64,000 nt of DNA, taken from the NCBI RefSeq assembly GCF_040712085.1, contig NZ_JBFCVK010000008.1:1-64000 (forward strand), written 5' to 3'. Positions within the stretch are counted from its first letter, which is position 1, and the number at the start of each line of letters is the position of its first letter. A program made the position numbers and the translations under genes. Origin of the DNA: Aquibaculum sediminis (GTDB lineage: Bacteria > Pseudomonadota > Alphaproteobacteria > Kiloniellales > DSM-21159). A model generated the notes under the pieces. The model was not told the DNA's origin and did not search any database. It saw nothing but the letters and a program-made list of their open reading frames with translations. Shown here in pieces: positions 51,534-60,810 of the stretch.

Positions 51534-54398
51534 TCATGCCTGCCGGGCGTCGGCCACACGCCGGCGCGACTCGGCCCGGCGGACCGCACGCCCGCGCGGC
51601 GTGATCCGCCGACGCGCAAGCGCGTCCGCAGCGTCGGGCGGCGTTTCCAGGGCCTCCAGCAGCCGCTGACGCAGGCGCTTCAGCTTGGCTTCGTCCTCGA
51701 TCTTTGAACCGAGCACGTCGTGCACATAGAAGCTGTCCACCGCCCGCTCGCCGAAGGTGGTGATCTTGGCGCTGTCGATGATGAGGTTCTGGCGCGTGAG
51801 CACCTGGGTGACGCTGTAGAGCAGGCCCGGCCGGTCCCGGCCGTTGACTTCCACCACGGTGTGGCGCCGGCTGGCCTTGTTGTCGATCAGGACCCGCGGC
51901 GAGACCTTGAAGACATCCAGGCGCGAGGGGATGGGCGAGGCCATCTTGCGCAGTTCCTGCGCCGGCTTGAGGCTGCCGGTCAAGGTGCGGGCCACGGTCT
52001 CGCGCAGGCGCTTGAGCCGCTGCGGGTCGCGCAAGGGGCCGCCGGCAGCGTCGTGGACATAGAAGATGTCGAGCGCCATGCCGTTGGACAGGGTGATGAT
52101 GCGCGCGCCCTCGACACTGGTGCCGGCCACCGCCAGCGCGCCGGCCATGCGGCTGAACAGGCCAGCATGGTCCGGGGTGTAGATCGTGACCTCGGTGACG
52201 CCGCGGTAGCTGTCGACACGGGTGTCGACGGTCAGGCTGCGCCCGGCCGCTTCCGACTCACGCACCAGCTCCGCATGGCGCACGTGTGTCTCCAGGTCGA
52301 GCGAGAGCCAGTAGTTGGGATAGCCGCGGGCCAGATGCTGCGTCACCGCCTCGACCGGCCAGTGGCTCAGCCGCTCGGTCAGCGCCTGCTTGGCCTGTTC
52401 GACCCGGCGGTCGCGGCCCTCGGTCACCAGCCCGCCGGTCAGCACCTCCTCGGTGCGCCAGTAGAGTTCGCGCAGCAACGCCGCCTTCCAGGCCGACCAG
52501 GTGCGCGGACCCACGGCGCGGATATCGACCACGGTCAACACCAGCAGCAGGCGCAGCCGCTCCACAGACTGCACCAGTTCGGCAAAGTCCTGGATGGTCT
52601 GCGGATCCTCGATGTCACGCTTGAAGGCAGTGTCGCTCATGCGCAGGTGCTGCAGCACCAGCCAGGCAACCGTCTCGGTCTCCTCCTCGCTGAAGCCGAA
52701 GCGCGGGCAGAGCTTGTGCGCGATCTTGGCCCCCTCGACGCTGTGGTCGCCGCGCCGGCCCTTGGCGATGTCGTGCAGCAGCACCGCCATGTAGAGCACC
52801 CGGCGCGAGAGCACCTTGCCCACCACCTCGGAGGCGATGGGCAGCTCGTCGGCCAGACGACCCTGCTCGATGTCATAGAGGATGCCGAGCGCGAAGATCG
52901 TATGCTCGTCTACCGTGTAATGGTGGTACATGTTGAACTGCATCTGGCTGACCACGCGTCCGAACTCGGGCACGAAGCGCCCAAAGACGCCCGCCTCGTT
53001 CATTCGCCGCAGGGCCGGCTCCGGATCGTCGCGCCCGGCCAGGATGTCGAGAAAGACGGCGTTGGCCTTGGGGTCAGCGCGCAGCGCCTTGTCCACCAGT
53101 CGCAGTGAACGCGTGATCCAGCGCAGGGTCTGGGGATGGATGTCCAACTCGCGCTGCTGCGCCACGCGGAAGATGCGCAGCAGTTCCAGCGGCTTGGCCT
53201 GAAAAGCCTCCGGCCCCTTGACCGAGAGACGATCGCCGTCGAGACGGAATCCTGAGACCTGTCGTCGGTACCCGTTGCCGGAAAACAGCCGGAAACGCGA
53301 GCGGCGCGCGTGCTCGGCCTCGAGCTGGGCGCAGAAGATGCGGGTGAGCGCGCCCACCTCCTTGGCCATCAGGAAGTAGTGCTTCATGAAGCGCTCGACC
53401 GCCGAGGCGCCGCCGTGGTCGGTGTAGCCCATGAGCGGGGCGATTTGCTGCTGCAGATCGAAGGTCAGCCGCTCCTCCGCCCGCCCGGTCAGGTAGTGCA
53501 GCTGACAGCGCAGGGTCCAGAAGAAGTCGAGCGCCTTGGCGAAGCGCCGCACCTCCGCCTTGGAGAACACGCCCAGGGCCACCAGGCGAGAGACTTCGTC
53601 GACGCCATAGACGAACTTCGCCAGCCAGAAGAGCGTGTGCAGGTCGCGCAAGCCCCCCTTGCTCTCCTTGATGTTGGGCTCCAGCACGTAGCGCGAGCCT
53701 TCGCCGTGGCGCTGATGCCGCCGGTCGCGCTCGGCCAGCTTGTCCTCGATGAAGGTGGCGGAGCGGCCCTCGCGCACCTCGCTGCCATAACGCTGGCGCA
53801 GTTCGAGAAAGAGCTTCTGCTCACCCCAGAGATAGCGGCTTTCCAGGAGGCTGGTGGCGATGGTGGTGTCGGCCCGGGCCTGGCGCAGGCACTCGTCGAT
53901 CGAGCGCGTGGCGTGGCCGACCTTGAAGCCCAGATCCCAGAGAAAATAGAGCGTGGCCTCGACCACCTGCTCGCTGCGCGGCGCCGGCTTGTAGCTGTGC
54001 AGGAAGAGGATATCGATGTCCGAATAGGGCGCCAGCTCACCGCGGCCATAGCCCCCCACCGCCACCAGGGCCAGTCGCTCGGCCATGGAAGGATTGTGCA
54101 GGGGGAAGAGATCCTTGGTCACATGGTCGTAGACCAGGCGCAGCAGCTGGTCGGCAAGAAAACAAAGCGACTGCGCCGTAGCCCGGCCGCTGGCCCCGCC
54201 TTCGAAGCGGCGCTGGATCTCGGCGCGGCCCTGTGCCTGGCTTTCCTTCAGGACTTCCAGAATCTCTGCGCGGGCCCGCTGCGGGCTCGAGGAGCGCAGG
54301 AAGGCGCGGGCAAGCTTCTCCTGCACCTGGCCACGGTCAATGATCGCTCTTCGCCGGAGAACGGCGTCTTTCGGCTTTGCCTGCTGCACACTGCTCAT
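51534..54398 (-). CDS. glnD: Bifunctional PII uridylyltransferase/uridylyl-removing enzyme
   Basis: A 954-residue nitrogen sensor that uridylylates PII when nitrogen is low and removes UMP when glutamine is high. In order: nucleotidyltransferase with GGYGRGELAPYSDIDILFLH, the helical GlnE-like linker, an HD domain with VLLHDIAKGRRGDHSVEGAK, and two C-terminal ACT domains (DHAGLFSRMAGALAVAGTSV; RPGLLYSVTQVLTRQNLIID) that bind glutamine. I chose the ATG at 54398 (MSSVQQAKPKD); the open frame extends upstream into the end of the lipoprotein gene region. Length is normal for alphaproteobacteria. Confidence 0.95.
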   Translation of the reverse strand: MSSVQQAKPKDAVLRRRAIIDRGQVQEKLARAFLRSSSPQRARAEILEVLKESQAQGRAEIQRRFEGGASGRATAQSLCFLADQLLRLVYDHVTKDLFPLHNPSMAERLALVAVGGYGRGELAPYSDIDILFLHSYKPAPRSEQVVEATLYFLWDLGFKVGHATRSIDECLRQARADTTIATSLLESRYLWGEQKLFLELRQRYGSEVREGRSATFIEDKLAERDRRHQRHGEGSRYVLEPNIKESKGGLRDLHTLFWLAKFVYGVDEVSRLVALGVFSKAEVRRFAKALDFFWTLRCQLHYLTGRAEERLTFDLQQQIAPLMGYTDHGGASAVERFMKHYFLMAKEVGALTRIFCAQLEAEHARRSRFRLFSGNGYRRQVSGFRLDGDRLSVKGPEAFQAKPLELLRIFRVAQQRELDIHPQTLRWITRSLRLVDKALRADPKANAVFLDILAGRDDPEPALRRMNEAGVFGRFVPEFGRVVSQMQFNMYHHYTVDEHTIFALGILYDIEQGRLADELPIASEVVGKVLSRRVLYMAVLLHDIAKGRRGDHSVEGAKIAHKLCPRFGFSEEETETVAWLVLQHLRMSDTAFKRDIEDPQTIQDFAELVQSVERLRLLLVLTVVDIRAVGPRTWSAWKAALLRELYWRTEEVLTGGLVTEGRDRRVEQAKQALTERLSHWPVEAVTQHLARGYPNYWLSLDLETHVRHAELVRESEAAGRSLTVDTRVDSYRGVTEVTIYTPDHAGLFSRMAGALAVAGTSVEGARIITLSNGMALDIFYVHDAAGGPLRDPQRLKRLRETVARTLTGSLKPAQELRKMASPIPSRLDVFKVSPRVLIDNKASRRHTVVEVNGRDRPGLLYSVTQVLTRQNLIIDSAKITTFGERAVDSFYVHDVLGSKIEDEAKLKRLRQRLLEALETPPDAADALARRRITPRGRAVRRAESRRRVADARQA

Positions 54399-54456
54399 GC
54401 GGGAAAGATCGGCGCTGTCAGTCGATGCCGCAAGGGCGGCGTTCGCGCAGACCGCT

Positions 54457-54867
54457 TCAACGCAGGATGAAGCGTCGCTGCCCCTGCTCCGCCCAAGCGG
54501 CCGAGTCCACCTCCCGGTCAAGATGGAACAGGCGCCGCTCCCCGGCCTCGGCAGGATGGGTAATGGAAAGTTTCAGGCGCGCCGGCCCCACCTCCTCCGC
54601 CGGCAGGCTCAACTCGAAGGCAATCGGTGGCTGCCCCGCTTCCGGCAGGAGCGTCTCGGCCAGCAGTCGTTCCCCCTCGGCCGCGAAAAGCCGAGCCGAG
54701 AAGCTGGCGTCGCGCGGCAGCATCATGCGCTGGCGATAGCTGGCAAGGCCCTCAAGCTGCACCCTTTCCTCCCTCCCGGCCGCACCCGAGCGCGCGGTCG
54801 CGCAGCCGACCAGGAATGGCATACCGGCGAGCAGTGCCAGAGCCTTGCGCCGCTGCCGGAATGCCAT
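54457..54867 (-). CDS. YbaY-type lipoprotein
   Basis: A 136-residue predicted lipoprotein. The signal MAFRQRRKALALLAGMPFLV precedes the lipobox LVGCA (Cys22). The mature part YRQRMMLPRDASFSARLF, then ETLLPEAGQPPIAFELSLP and ITHPAEAGERRLFHLDREVD, follows the YbaY/heat-shock-protein-HslJ-adjacent fold seen in YbaY lipoproteins. It is the last gene of an operon after two tandem S8 proteases. Its first 20 codons and ribosome binding site are almost the same as those of the upstream protease gene, the mark of the duplication described in the findings. Confidence 0.8.
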   Translation of the reverse strand: MAFRQRRKALALLAGMPFLVGCATARSGAAGREERVQLEGLASYRQRMMLPRDASFSARLFAAEGERLLAETLLPEAGQPPIAFELSLPAEEVGPARLKLSITHPAEAGERRLFHLDREVDSAAWAEQGQRRFILR

Positions 54868-56190
54868 GGCTACCTCCTAGAAATTGATCCGCAGCTTCGC
54901 AAGACCGATGCCTTCGCGGCCGGCGTCGCGTTGGTGGCCCGGTTGCCGCCGCAGCATCACCGCACCGGATAGGTCGATGGCCTCGTTCAGCGCGAAACCA
55001 TAGGAGGCCTCCAGCGAGACCTCGCGGCCACTGGGCGTGAGGTTGAGGTTCATGCTGCGATGGCGCAAGCGCAGGTCGGTGGTGCGCCCCACCGGCAGGT
55101 CCATGCGCGCCGAGCCGCTGCGCACCCGCAAGGGCTGGTTCAGGGTGAGCGCAAAGCGATCACGCGCGTCGAACAGCTCCTGTCCCTGCAGGCCAATGCT
55201 GTAGGACTCGCTGGCGATGGTGGAGACATCGCTGAACAGCGAGGTCGAGGAGGTGCGGGCCTGGGTCCAGCCCCAGTAGGCGCTGCCCACCAGGCTGACG
55301 TTCTTGAAGCCGAGGCGATCCAGCGCCAGCGAGCCAGACAGGCCGGTGAACCAGGTCGGCGTGTCACCCTTGGTTTCGAACGCGCCGCTGGTCTTGGCCC
55401 CCAGGATGGTGCCGCTTTCGTTGAGCAGCCCGCCGGTCAGCGCAAGGCTGCCAAACTCGCCGGCCTTGCCGAAGGGCAGGCTCACCTCGGCGGCGGCACC
55501 CCAGACCCGATCCTCGTTGCGGTCTTCCTGGCGCCAGTTCCAGGTGTCGCGATGGAGGCCTTCGAAGACGCCGAGACGCAGGGCGCCCATGCTGCCGCTG
55601 CCCAGTTCGATGGCGCCGCCGTGCCCGCGGCTGACAAAGCCGAGATAGGGATTGGTGAAGGCCTCGCGCCCCAGCACCATCTCCTCCTGTACGCGCTCCT
55701 CCGCCTGCAGGCCGAAGCTGCGCATGGGGCTGCGGTTGCTCCAGCCACTGATGCTGACACTTTCGCTCAATGGCAGGGTGATCAGCGCCTCGGCCTCCAG
55801 GGCCGGCACCGAACGTGAAATGGGCGTGAGGCTCGCCTGGGGCTGGGGCCGGAAGGCAACCTCGAGCGCGGCACCACCGCCGAGCGCGATAGAGTGCCGC
55901 TCGGGCTTGCGCGCAAAGGCACTCAGAAGATCGCGCGCCTCGGTCACCTGGGTGTTTACCTGGACCATGGACTCGACCGGCAGGTTGAAGCCGCCACCCA
56001 GCCGGTCGAAGGTCATGATGTCGAGGTTCGCCAGCGAACGGGCTAGGCCGTCACCGAAGGCAGGTCCCAGGCGCACGCGGCTGGCCGCGATATCGAAGCG
56101 CTTCGCCGTCTGCAAATCGCCGCCGACATAGACCAAGGGCGGGCCGCCGATCGGCTGCATGGCTGCGGCAAGGTTCATGAAGCCATGGCC
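54805..56190. repeat. Tandem duplication, near-identical segment (copy B)
   Basis: This segment matches 57721-59106 at a constant offset of 2916 bases with no indels seen. It covers the first 20 or so codons of the lipoprotein gene, the 9-base junction, and the beta-domain of the downstream protease. In the junction the stop codon overlaps the ribosome binding site (TAGGAGGTAGCC then ATG) in both copies. Confidence 0.9.
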
Positions 56191-57783
56191 GTAGATACTG
56201 GAATGGGCGTGGGTCACGCCATTGCCGAAGTCCGACTCTCCGACCTCACCGGGTCCCTCGTCCAGGATCACCTCGCGCTCGCCGAGACGGCCCACCAGCT
56301 TGCCGTCACGCCGCCGTAAGTCCCCCCAATCCCCAAAGTTCTCCGCCGTCGCCAGAAGCCGCGTCGTCAGTTGCTCGGGCGTGTGATCGGGAAAAGCCTG
56401 GGCCAGCACCGCCACCGCGCCCGAAACCTGCGGCGCCGCCATCGAGGTGCCGATATAGGGCTCGTAGTCATCGGTCGGAACCGCCCCCAGCACCTCCGTG
56501 CCATCGTGCGAGATGCAGTAGGCCGCAGTTTGCGCACAAGGCCCGGACTCGCGCTTTGCGTTCAGCGCACTCCCCCGGCGGTTACCGGGATCGGCATAGG
56601 TGAAGTCGACATTGGTGACGGAGATCCACGCGCCTTGCAGCTCTGGAAAGACGTCCGGCAAGGCGGAGGGGAGTCCGGCGAAGGTCAGCGGAATATGGTT
56701 CGAGTTGGCGAAAACCACCACGCCTGTTTTCTGGAAAGCCCTCAGGGCCTGGACATAGTCTTTCCATTCCTGGGCGGTGCCGGTCCACTCGGATCCCATT
56801 TCGTCAACTTCCGCCAGGGCGCCGTAGAAGACATTGGTCGTTTCGTAGGGATCCCCGCGCAGGGCCTCCCGGTCGATCCCCAGCTTGTCGAGACGGGCCT
56901 GGAGGTCGGCGCGCAGGTCCGGGGCCAGATCATCGATAGCATCGGGGTTCGCGATAACCCGGTTGATGTCTTCGCTGCGCACACGCTCCCGGCCGGCACC
57001 CTCGAGACCCCACGAGTTGTTCTGGACGATCGCCCCTGCGCGTCGAGCGTCATCGACGCTTTGAACGGTATGGCGAAGGTTGGTCGGATCCTCCTCCGTG
57101 CTCCATGACGCCAGATGCAAACGCGCATCGAAGGCGAGCCCGAAGCTGCCCTGTCCATTACGGGCACCGGCAGCGAGGCTGGCGACGTGGGTGCCATGCG
57201 CACAGTCGCCGTCATCCGGCTTGCAGAATGGCATGCGCTCGCGCTGGTAAACGCCGTCGATCTTCGTCGCGATCTCGGGGTGATCGAGCTGGTAGCCGCC
57301 GTCCAGGATCGCGATGGTCTGGCCCTTGCCCGTGGCACCGTATCCGTAGGCGACCGGTGCGTTCACGAGGAGATAGGGATTGAAGCCGACCTGGTCGGAC
57401 AGATGCGCCCGTTCCTCGCTCAGGCGCATCATCTCGCTATGGTGCAACCCGCCCGGAAGATAGGCCGACATTTGGCTGCGGTTGAAGGCGAGGTGGGTGG
57501 CGCCGCGGTTCCAGCTCTCGCCTGAGCTCCCGCCTCCGTCATGGGTCAGCGCCAGCGCCGCCCCGCCCGCGCCCAGCACCGCACCAAACGGCAGCAGCGC
57601 CTCGAGCAGCGGTGGGGCACCAGCCGATGCGGACCGCAGTTCGGAATCAAGCTGCTCCCGGTCAAGGACAGGCTCTTCTGGCGCCGGCTCCTGGCCTGCC
57701 GCTCCCGGCGCGCCTCCCAGGCCGAGCAGGATGGGCATGCCGGCCAGCAATGCCAATGCCTTGCGCCGCTCCCGGAATGCCAT
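54877..57783 (-). CDS. S8 subtilisin-like autotransporter protease (downstream copy)
   Basis: A 968-residue secreted protease. Signal MAFRERRKALALLAGMPILL, then a glycine-rich hydrophobic stretch (FGAVLGAGGAALALTHDGGG). The S8 domain (about 140-500) has catalytic Asp161 in IAILDGGYQLDHPE, His196 in AHGTHVASLAAG and Ser447 in GTSMAAPQVSG. From about 530 to the end lies a passenger stem and an outer-membrane autotransporter beta-barrel, ending in RINF. It would export its own protease domain to the surface. It starts 9 bases after the upstream paralogue and shares its last 437 residues with it apart from seven changes; the catalytic half is much more different. The signal resembles that of the downstream lipoprotein but has lost the lipobox Cys. 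Confidence 0.9.
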   Translation of the reverse strand: MAFRERRKALALLAGMPILLGLGGAPGAAGQEPAPEEPVLDREQLDSELRSASAGAPPLLEALLPFGAVLGAGGAALALTHDGGGSSGESWNRGATHLAFNRSQMSAYLPGGLHHSEMMRLSEERAHLSDQVGFNPYLLVNAPVAYGYGATGKGQTIAILDGGYQLDHPEIATKIDGVYQRERMPFCKPDDGDCAHGTHVASLAAGARNGQGSFGLAFDARLHLASWSTEEDPTNLRHTVQSVDDARRAGAIVQNNSWGLEGAGRERVRSEDINRVIANPDAIDDLAPDLRADLQARLDKLGIDREALRGDPYETTNVFYGALAEVDEMGSEWTGTAQEWKDYVQALRAFQKTGVVVFANSNHIPLTFAGLPSALPDVFPELQGAWISVTNVDFTYADPGNRRGSALNAKRESGPCAQTAAYCISHDGTEVLGAVPTDDYEPYIGTSMAAPQVSGAVAVLAQAFPDHTPEQLTTRLLATAENFGDWGDLRRRDGKLVGRLGEREVILDEGPGEVGESDFGNGVTHAHSSIYGHGFMNLAAAMQPIGGPPLVYVGGDLQTAKRFDIAASRVRLGPAFGDGLARSLANLDIMTFDRLGGGFNLPVESMVQVNTQVTEARDLLSAFARKPERHSIALGGGAALEVAFRPQPQASLTPISRSVPALEAEALITLPLSESVSISGWSNRSPMRSFGLQAEERVQEEMVLGREAFTNPYLGFVSRGHGGAIELGSGSMGALRLGVFEGLHRDTWNWRQEDRNEDRVWGAAAEVSLPFGKAGEFGSLALTGGLLNESGTILGAKTSGAFETKGDTPTWFTGLSGSLALDRLGFKNVSLVGSAYWGWTQARTSSTSLFSDVSTIASESYSIGLQGQELFDARDRFALTLNQPLRVRSGSARMDLPVGRTTDLRLRHRSMNLNLTPSGREVSLEASYGFALNEAIDLSGAVMLRRQPGHQRDAGREGIGLAKLRINF

Positions 57784-59106
57784 GGCTACCTCCTAGAAAT
57801 TGATCCGCAGCTTCGCAAGACCGATGCCTTCGCGGCCGGCGTCGCGCTGATGCCCCGGTTGCCGGCGCAGCATCACCGCACCGGACAGGTCGATGGCCTC
57901 GTTCAGCGCGAAACCATAGGAGGCCTCCAGCGAGACCTCGCGGCCACTGGGCGTGAGGTTGAGGTTCATGCTGCGATGGCGCAAGCGCAGGTCGGTGGTG
58001 CGCCCCACCGGCAGATCCATTCGTGCCGAGCCGCTGCGCACCCGCAAGGGCTGGTTCAGGGTGAGCGCAAAGCGATCGCGCGCGTCGAACAGCTCCTGTC
58101 CCTGCAGGCCGATGCTGTAGGACTCGCTGGCGATGGTGGAGACATCGCCGAACAGTGAGGTCGAGGAGGTGCGGGCCTGGGTCCAGCCCCAGTAGGCGCT
58201 GCCCACCAGGCTGACGTTCTTGAAGCCGAGGCGATCCAGCGCCAGCGAGCCGGACAGGCCGGTGAACCAGGTCGGCGTGTCACCCTTGGTTTCGAACGCG
58301 CCGCTGGTCTTGGCCCCCAGAATGGTGCCGCTTTCGTTGAGCAGCCCGCCGGTCAGCGCAAGGCTGCCAAACTCGCCGGCCTTGCCGAAGGGCAGGCTCA
58401 CCTCGGCGGCGGCACCCCAGACCCGATCCTCGTTGCGGTCTTCCTGGCGCCAGTTCCAGGTGTCGCGGTGCAAGCCCTCGAAGATGCCCAGGCGCAGGGC
58501 GCCGGTGTCTCCGCTACCCAGTTCGACGGCGCCACCGTGCCCGCGGCTGACGAAGCCGAGGAAGGGATTGGTGAAGGCCTCGCGCCCCAAAACCATCTCC
58601 TCCTGTACGCGCTCCTCCGCCTGCAGGCCGAAGCTGCGCATGGGACTGCGATTGCTCCAGCCGCTAATGCTGACACTTTCGCTCAGCGGCAGGGTGATCA
58701 GCGCCTCGGCCTCCAGGGCTGGCACTGAACGTGAAATGGGGGTGAGGCTCGCCTGGGGCTGGGGCCGGAAGGCAACCTCGAGCGCGGCACCACCGCCAAG
58801 CGCGATAGAGTGCCGCTCGGGCTTGCGCGCAAAGGCACTCAGAAGATCGCGCGCCTCGGTCACCTGGGTGTTTACCTGGACCATGGACTCGACCGGCAGG
58901 TTGAAGCCGCCGCCCAGCCGGTCGAAGGTCATGATGTCGAGGTTCGCCAGCGAACGGGCCAGGCCGTCACCGAAGGCAGGTCCCAGGCGCACGCGGCTGG
59001 CCGCGATATCGAAGCGCTTCGCCGTCTGCAGATCACCGCCGACATAGACCAAGGGCGGGCCGCCGATCGGCTGCATGGCCGCCGCAAGGTCCATGAAGCC
59101 ATGGCC
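57721..59106. repeat. Tandem duplication, near-identical segment (copy A)
   Basis: Partner of 54805-56190. It holds the signal-peptide start of the downstream protease, the junction and the beta-domain of the upstream protease. Beyond 59106 the two genes remain homologous but differ clearly in sequence. Confidence 0.9.
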
Positions 59107-60705
59107 GTAAACGCTGGAGTGGGCGTGGGTCACGCCCTCGGCAAACTCACTCTCCCCGATCTCGCCGGGGCCTTCTGCCAGAATGATCTCCCTGTCGCCG
59201 ATGCGCCCCACCAGCGTGCCGCCACGTCGCTTCAGCTCTTCCCAGTCGCCGAAGTTCTCGGCCGACGCAAACAGCCGTGCGGCCAGTTGGGCCGGTGTAT
59301 GGTCCGGGAAGGCCTGGGCCAGAATGGCGACGGCGCCGGAGACCTGGGGCGTTGCCATGGAGGTGCCGGTGAAGGAGGCGTAGTCATCCACGGGAACGGA
59401 GCTCAGGACCTCCGTGCCATCGTGCGAAATGCAGTAGGCAGCCGTCTCAGCGCAAGGCGCCGACCAGCGCGCGGCACGCAGGGCGCTGCCGCTGCGGTCG
59501 TCCGGATCGTCGTAGGTGAAATCCACATTGGCGACGGTGATCCAGGCCTCCTTCAGCTCGGGAAAGACCTCGGGCAAGGCTGCACTGGAGTCGGCAAAGG
59601 GAAGAGCGGCGTTGTTGGAAAGGGCGAAGACCACCACTCCCTTCTTCTGGAAGGCATCCAGGGCCGAGACATAGGCGGACCAATCCTCCGGGAGCCAATC
59701 GGCAACGCCTTCGAAGGTTTCGGCATCATCGGCCAGAACGAGCGACTGCACGAAAACCGTGAAGGCGGCGGCCGGATCGCCGCGCAACTCCTCTCGATCG
59801 ACTTCAATATTCCTCAGGAACGCATTGATATCCCGCCGAACATCAGGCGCCAGTTCGTCGATTGCATCCGGGTCCGCCACCACACGATTGACGTCCTGGG
59901 TGCGCACGCGCTCCATACCCTGGCCTTCGAAGCCCCAGGAGTTGCTCTGCACCGCCGCTCCCGCGTGTCGGGCCGCATCCGTCGCCTTGGCCCAATGCGC
60001 CGGAGAGAAACCCAGATCACCGACGAAGTCCTCGTTGCTGCCGAGATGAAGGCGGGCATCGAAGGCCATGCCGAAGCTGCCGCGGCCGTTGCGTGCGCCG
60101 GCGGCCAGACCTGCAACATGCGTGCCATGCTCTTCCACCGGCAGGGCATCACGCTGGTAGACGCTCTCGATCTTCGAGGCGATTTCCGGATGGTCGAGCT
60201 GGAAACCGTCGTCGAGGACGGCGATGGTTTGGCCCTTGCCGGTCGCGCCATAACCGTAGGCTTCCGGTGCATTGACCAGTTCATAGGGGTTGAAGCCGAC
60301 GAGATCGTCTCTGCGCGTCTCGCTCAGTGCCATCATCTCATCGCGATAAAAACCGCCGGGACGGAACTCTGCCGTCTTGCCCGCGTCATAGGGCAGTCTC
60401 GTGGCCGAGCGCGCCCAGCGCGGTGCCCGCTCCCCGCCATCATCTCCGCCGGTCGCGAGCAGCACCGCCGAGCCGCCGAGGGCCAAACCCAGTCCGACCG
60501 GCACCAGCACCTCGGCATTGAAGGCGCCGGCTTCTTCCGGTGCCGAGGCCTCGCTTGCAGGTGTCTCGCTTTCCGGCTCCAGCTCCGCCGCGCCATCCTG
60601 TGCCCAGGCCGCAGCCGCCTGCAGCCAGACGAATGTCAGCGCGCCGGTAATGCAGACGCTCCGCGCCAGACCGGACCGCAAGCCGGTCCACCCCTTCTTC
60701 TCCAC
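57793..60705 (-). CDS. S8 subtilisin-like autotransporter protease (upstream copy)
   Basis: A 970-residue secreted protease with its own, different signal peptide (GLARSVCITGALTFVWLQAA, cleavage near AWA-QD). A glycine-rich hydrophobic stretch (VGLGLALGGSAVLLATGGDD) follows. Catalytic Asp165 in IAVLDDGFQLDHPE, His193 in EHGTHVAGLAAG and Ser449 in GTSMATPQVSG are all present. The C-terminal part is an autotransporter beta-domain ending GIGLAKLRINF. It is the first gene of a three-gene operon with its paralogue and the YbaY-type lipoprotein. Substrate is unknown; paralogues of this kind act on surface or environmental proteins. Confidence 0.9.
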   Translation of the reverse strand: MEKKGWTGLRSGLARSVCITGALTFVWLQAAAAWAQDGAAELEPESETPASEASAPEEAGAFNAEVLVPVGLGLALGGSAVLLATGGDDGGERAPRWARSATRLPYDAGKTAEFRPGGFYRDEMMALSETRRDDLVGFNPYELVNAPEAYGYGATGKGQTIAVLDDGFQLDHPEIASKIESVYQRDALPVEEHGTHVAGLAAGARNGRGSFGMAFDARLHLGSNEDFVGDLGFSPAHWAKATDAARHAGAAVQSNSWGFEGQGMERVRTQDVNRVVADPDAIDELAPDVRRDINAFLRNIEVDREELRGDPAAAFTVFVQSLVLADDAETFEGVADWLPEDWSAYVSALDAFQKKGVVVFALSNNAALPFADSSAALPEVFPELKEAWITVANVDFTYDDPDDRSGSALRAARWSAPCAETAAYCISHDGTEVLSSVPVDDYASFTGTSMATPQVSGAVAILAQAFPDHTPAQLAARLFASAENFGDWEELKRRGGTLVGRIGDREIILAEGPGEIGESEFAEGVTHAHSSVYGHGFMDLAAAMQPIGGPPLVYVGGDLQTAKRFDIAASRVRLGPAFGDGLARSLANLDIMTFDRLGGGFNLPVESMVQVNTQVTEARDLLSAFARKPERHSIALGGGAALEVAFRPQPQASLTPISRSVPALEAEALITLPLSESVSISGWSNRSPMRSFGLQAEERVQEEMVLGREAFTNPFLGFVSRGHGGAVELGSGDTGALRLGIFEGLHRDTWNWRQEDRNEDRVWGAAAEVSLPFGKAGEFGSLALTGGLLNESGTILGAKTSGAFETKGDTPTWFTGLSGSLALDRLGFKNVSLVGSAYWGWTQARTSSTSLFGDVSTIASESYSIGLQGQELFDARDRFALTLNQPLRVRSGSARMDLPVGRTTDLRLRHRSMNLNLTPSGREVSLEASYGFALNEAIDLSGAVMLRRQPGHQRDAGREGIGLAKLRINF

Positions 60706-60810
60706 CGCCCCGTTCCCCCAAAATATGGATTCGCGTCACCAGATTAGTCGAGATTGCCGGAAAGTGGAGATCAATAATCAGCAGTCGGCGGCGCCGAGAT
60801 ATCTGCTTGG

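Noticed and set aside
58810..60747. A 645-codon open frame on the plus strand opposite the upstream autotransporter protease
   Set aside because: It has no recognisable motifs and mirrors the codon structure of the S8 protease gene, which has a full catalytic triad.
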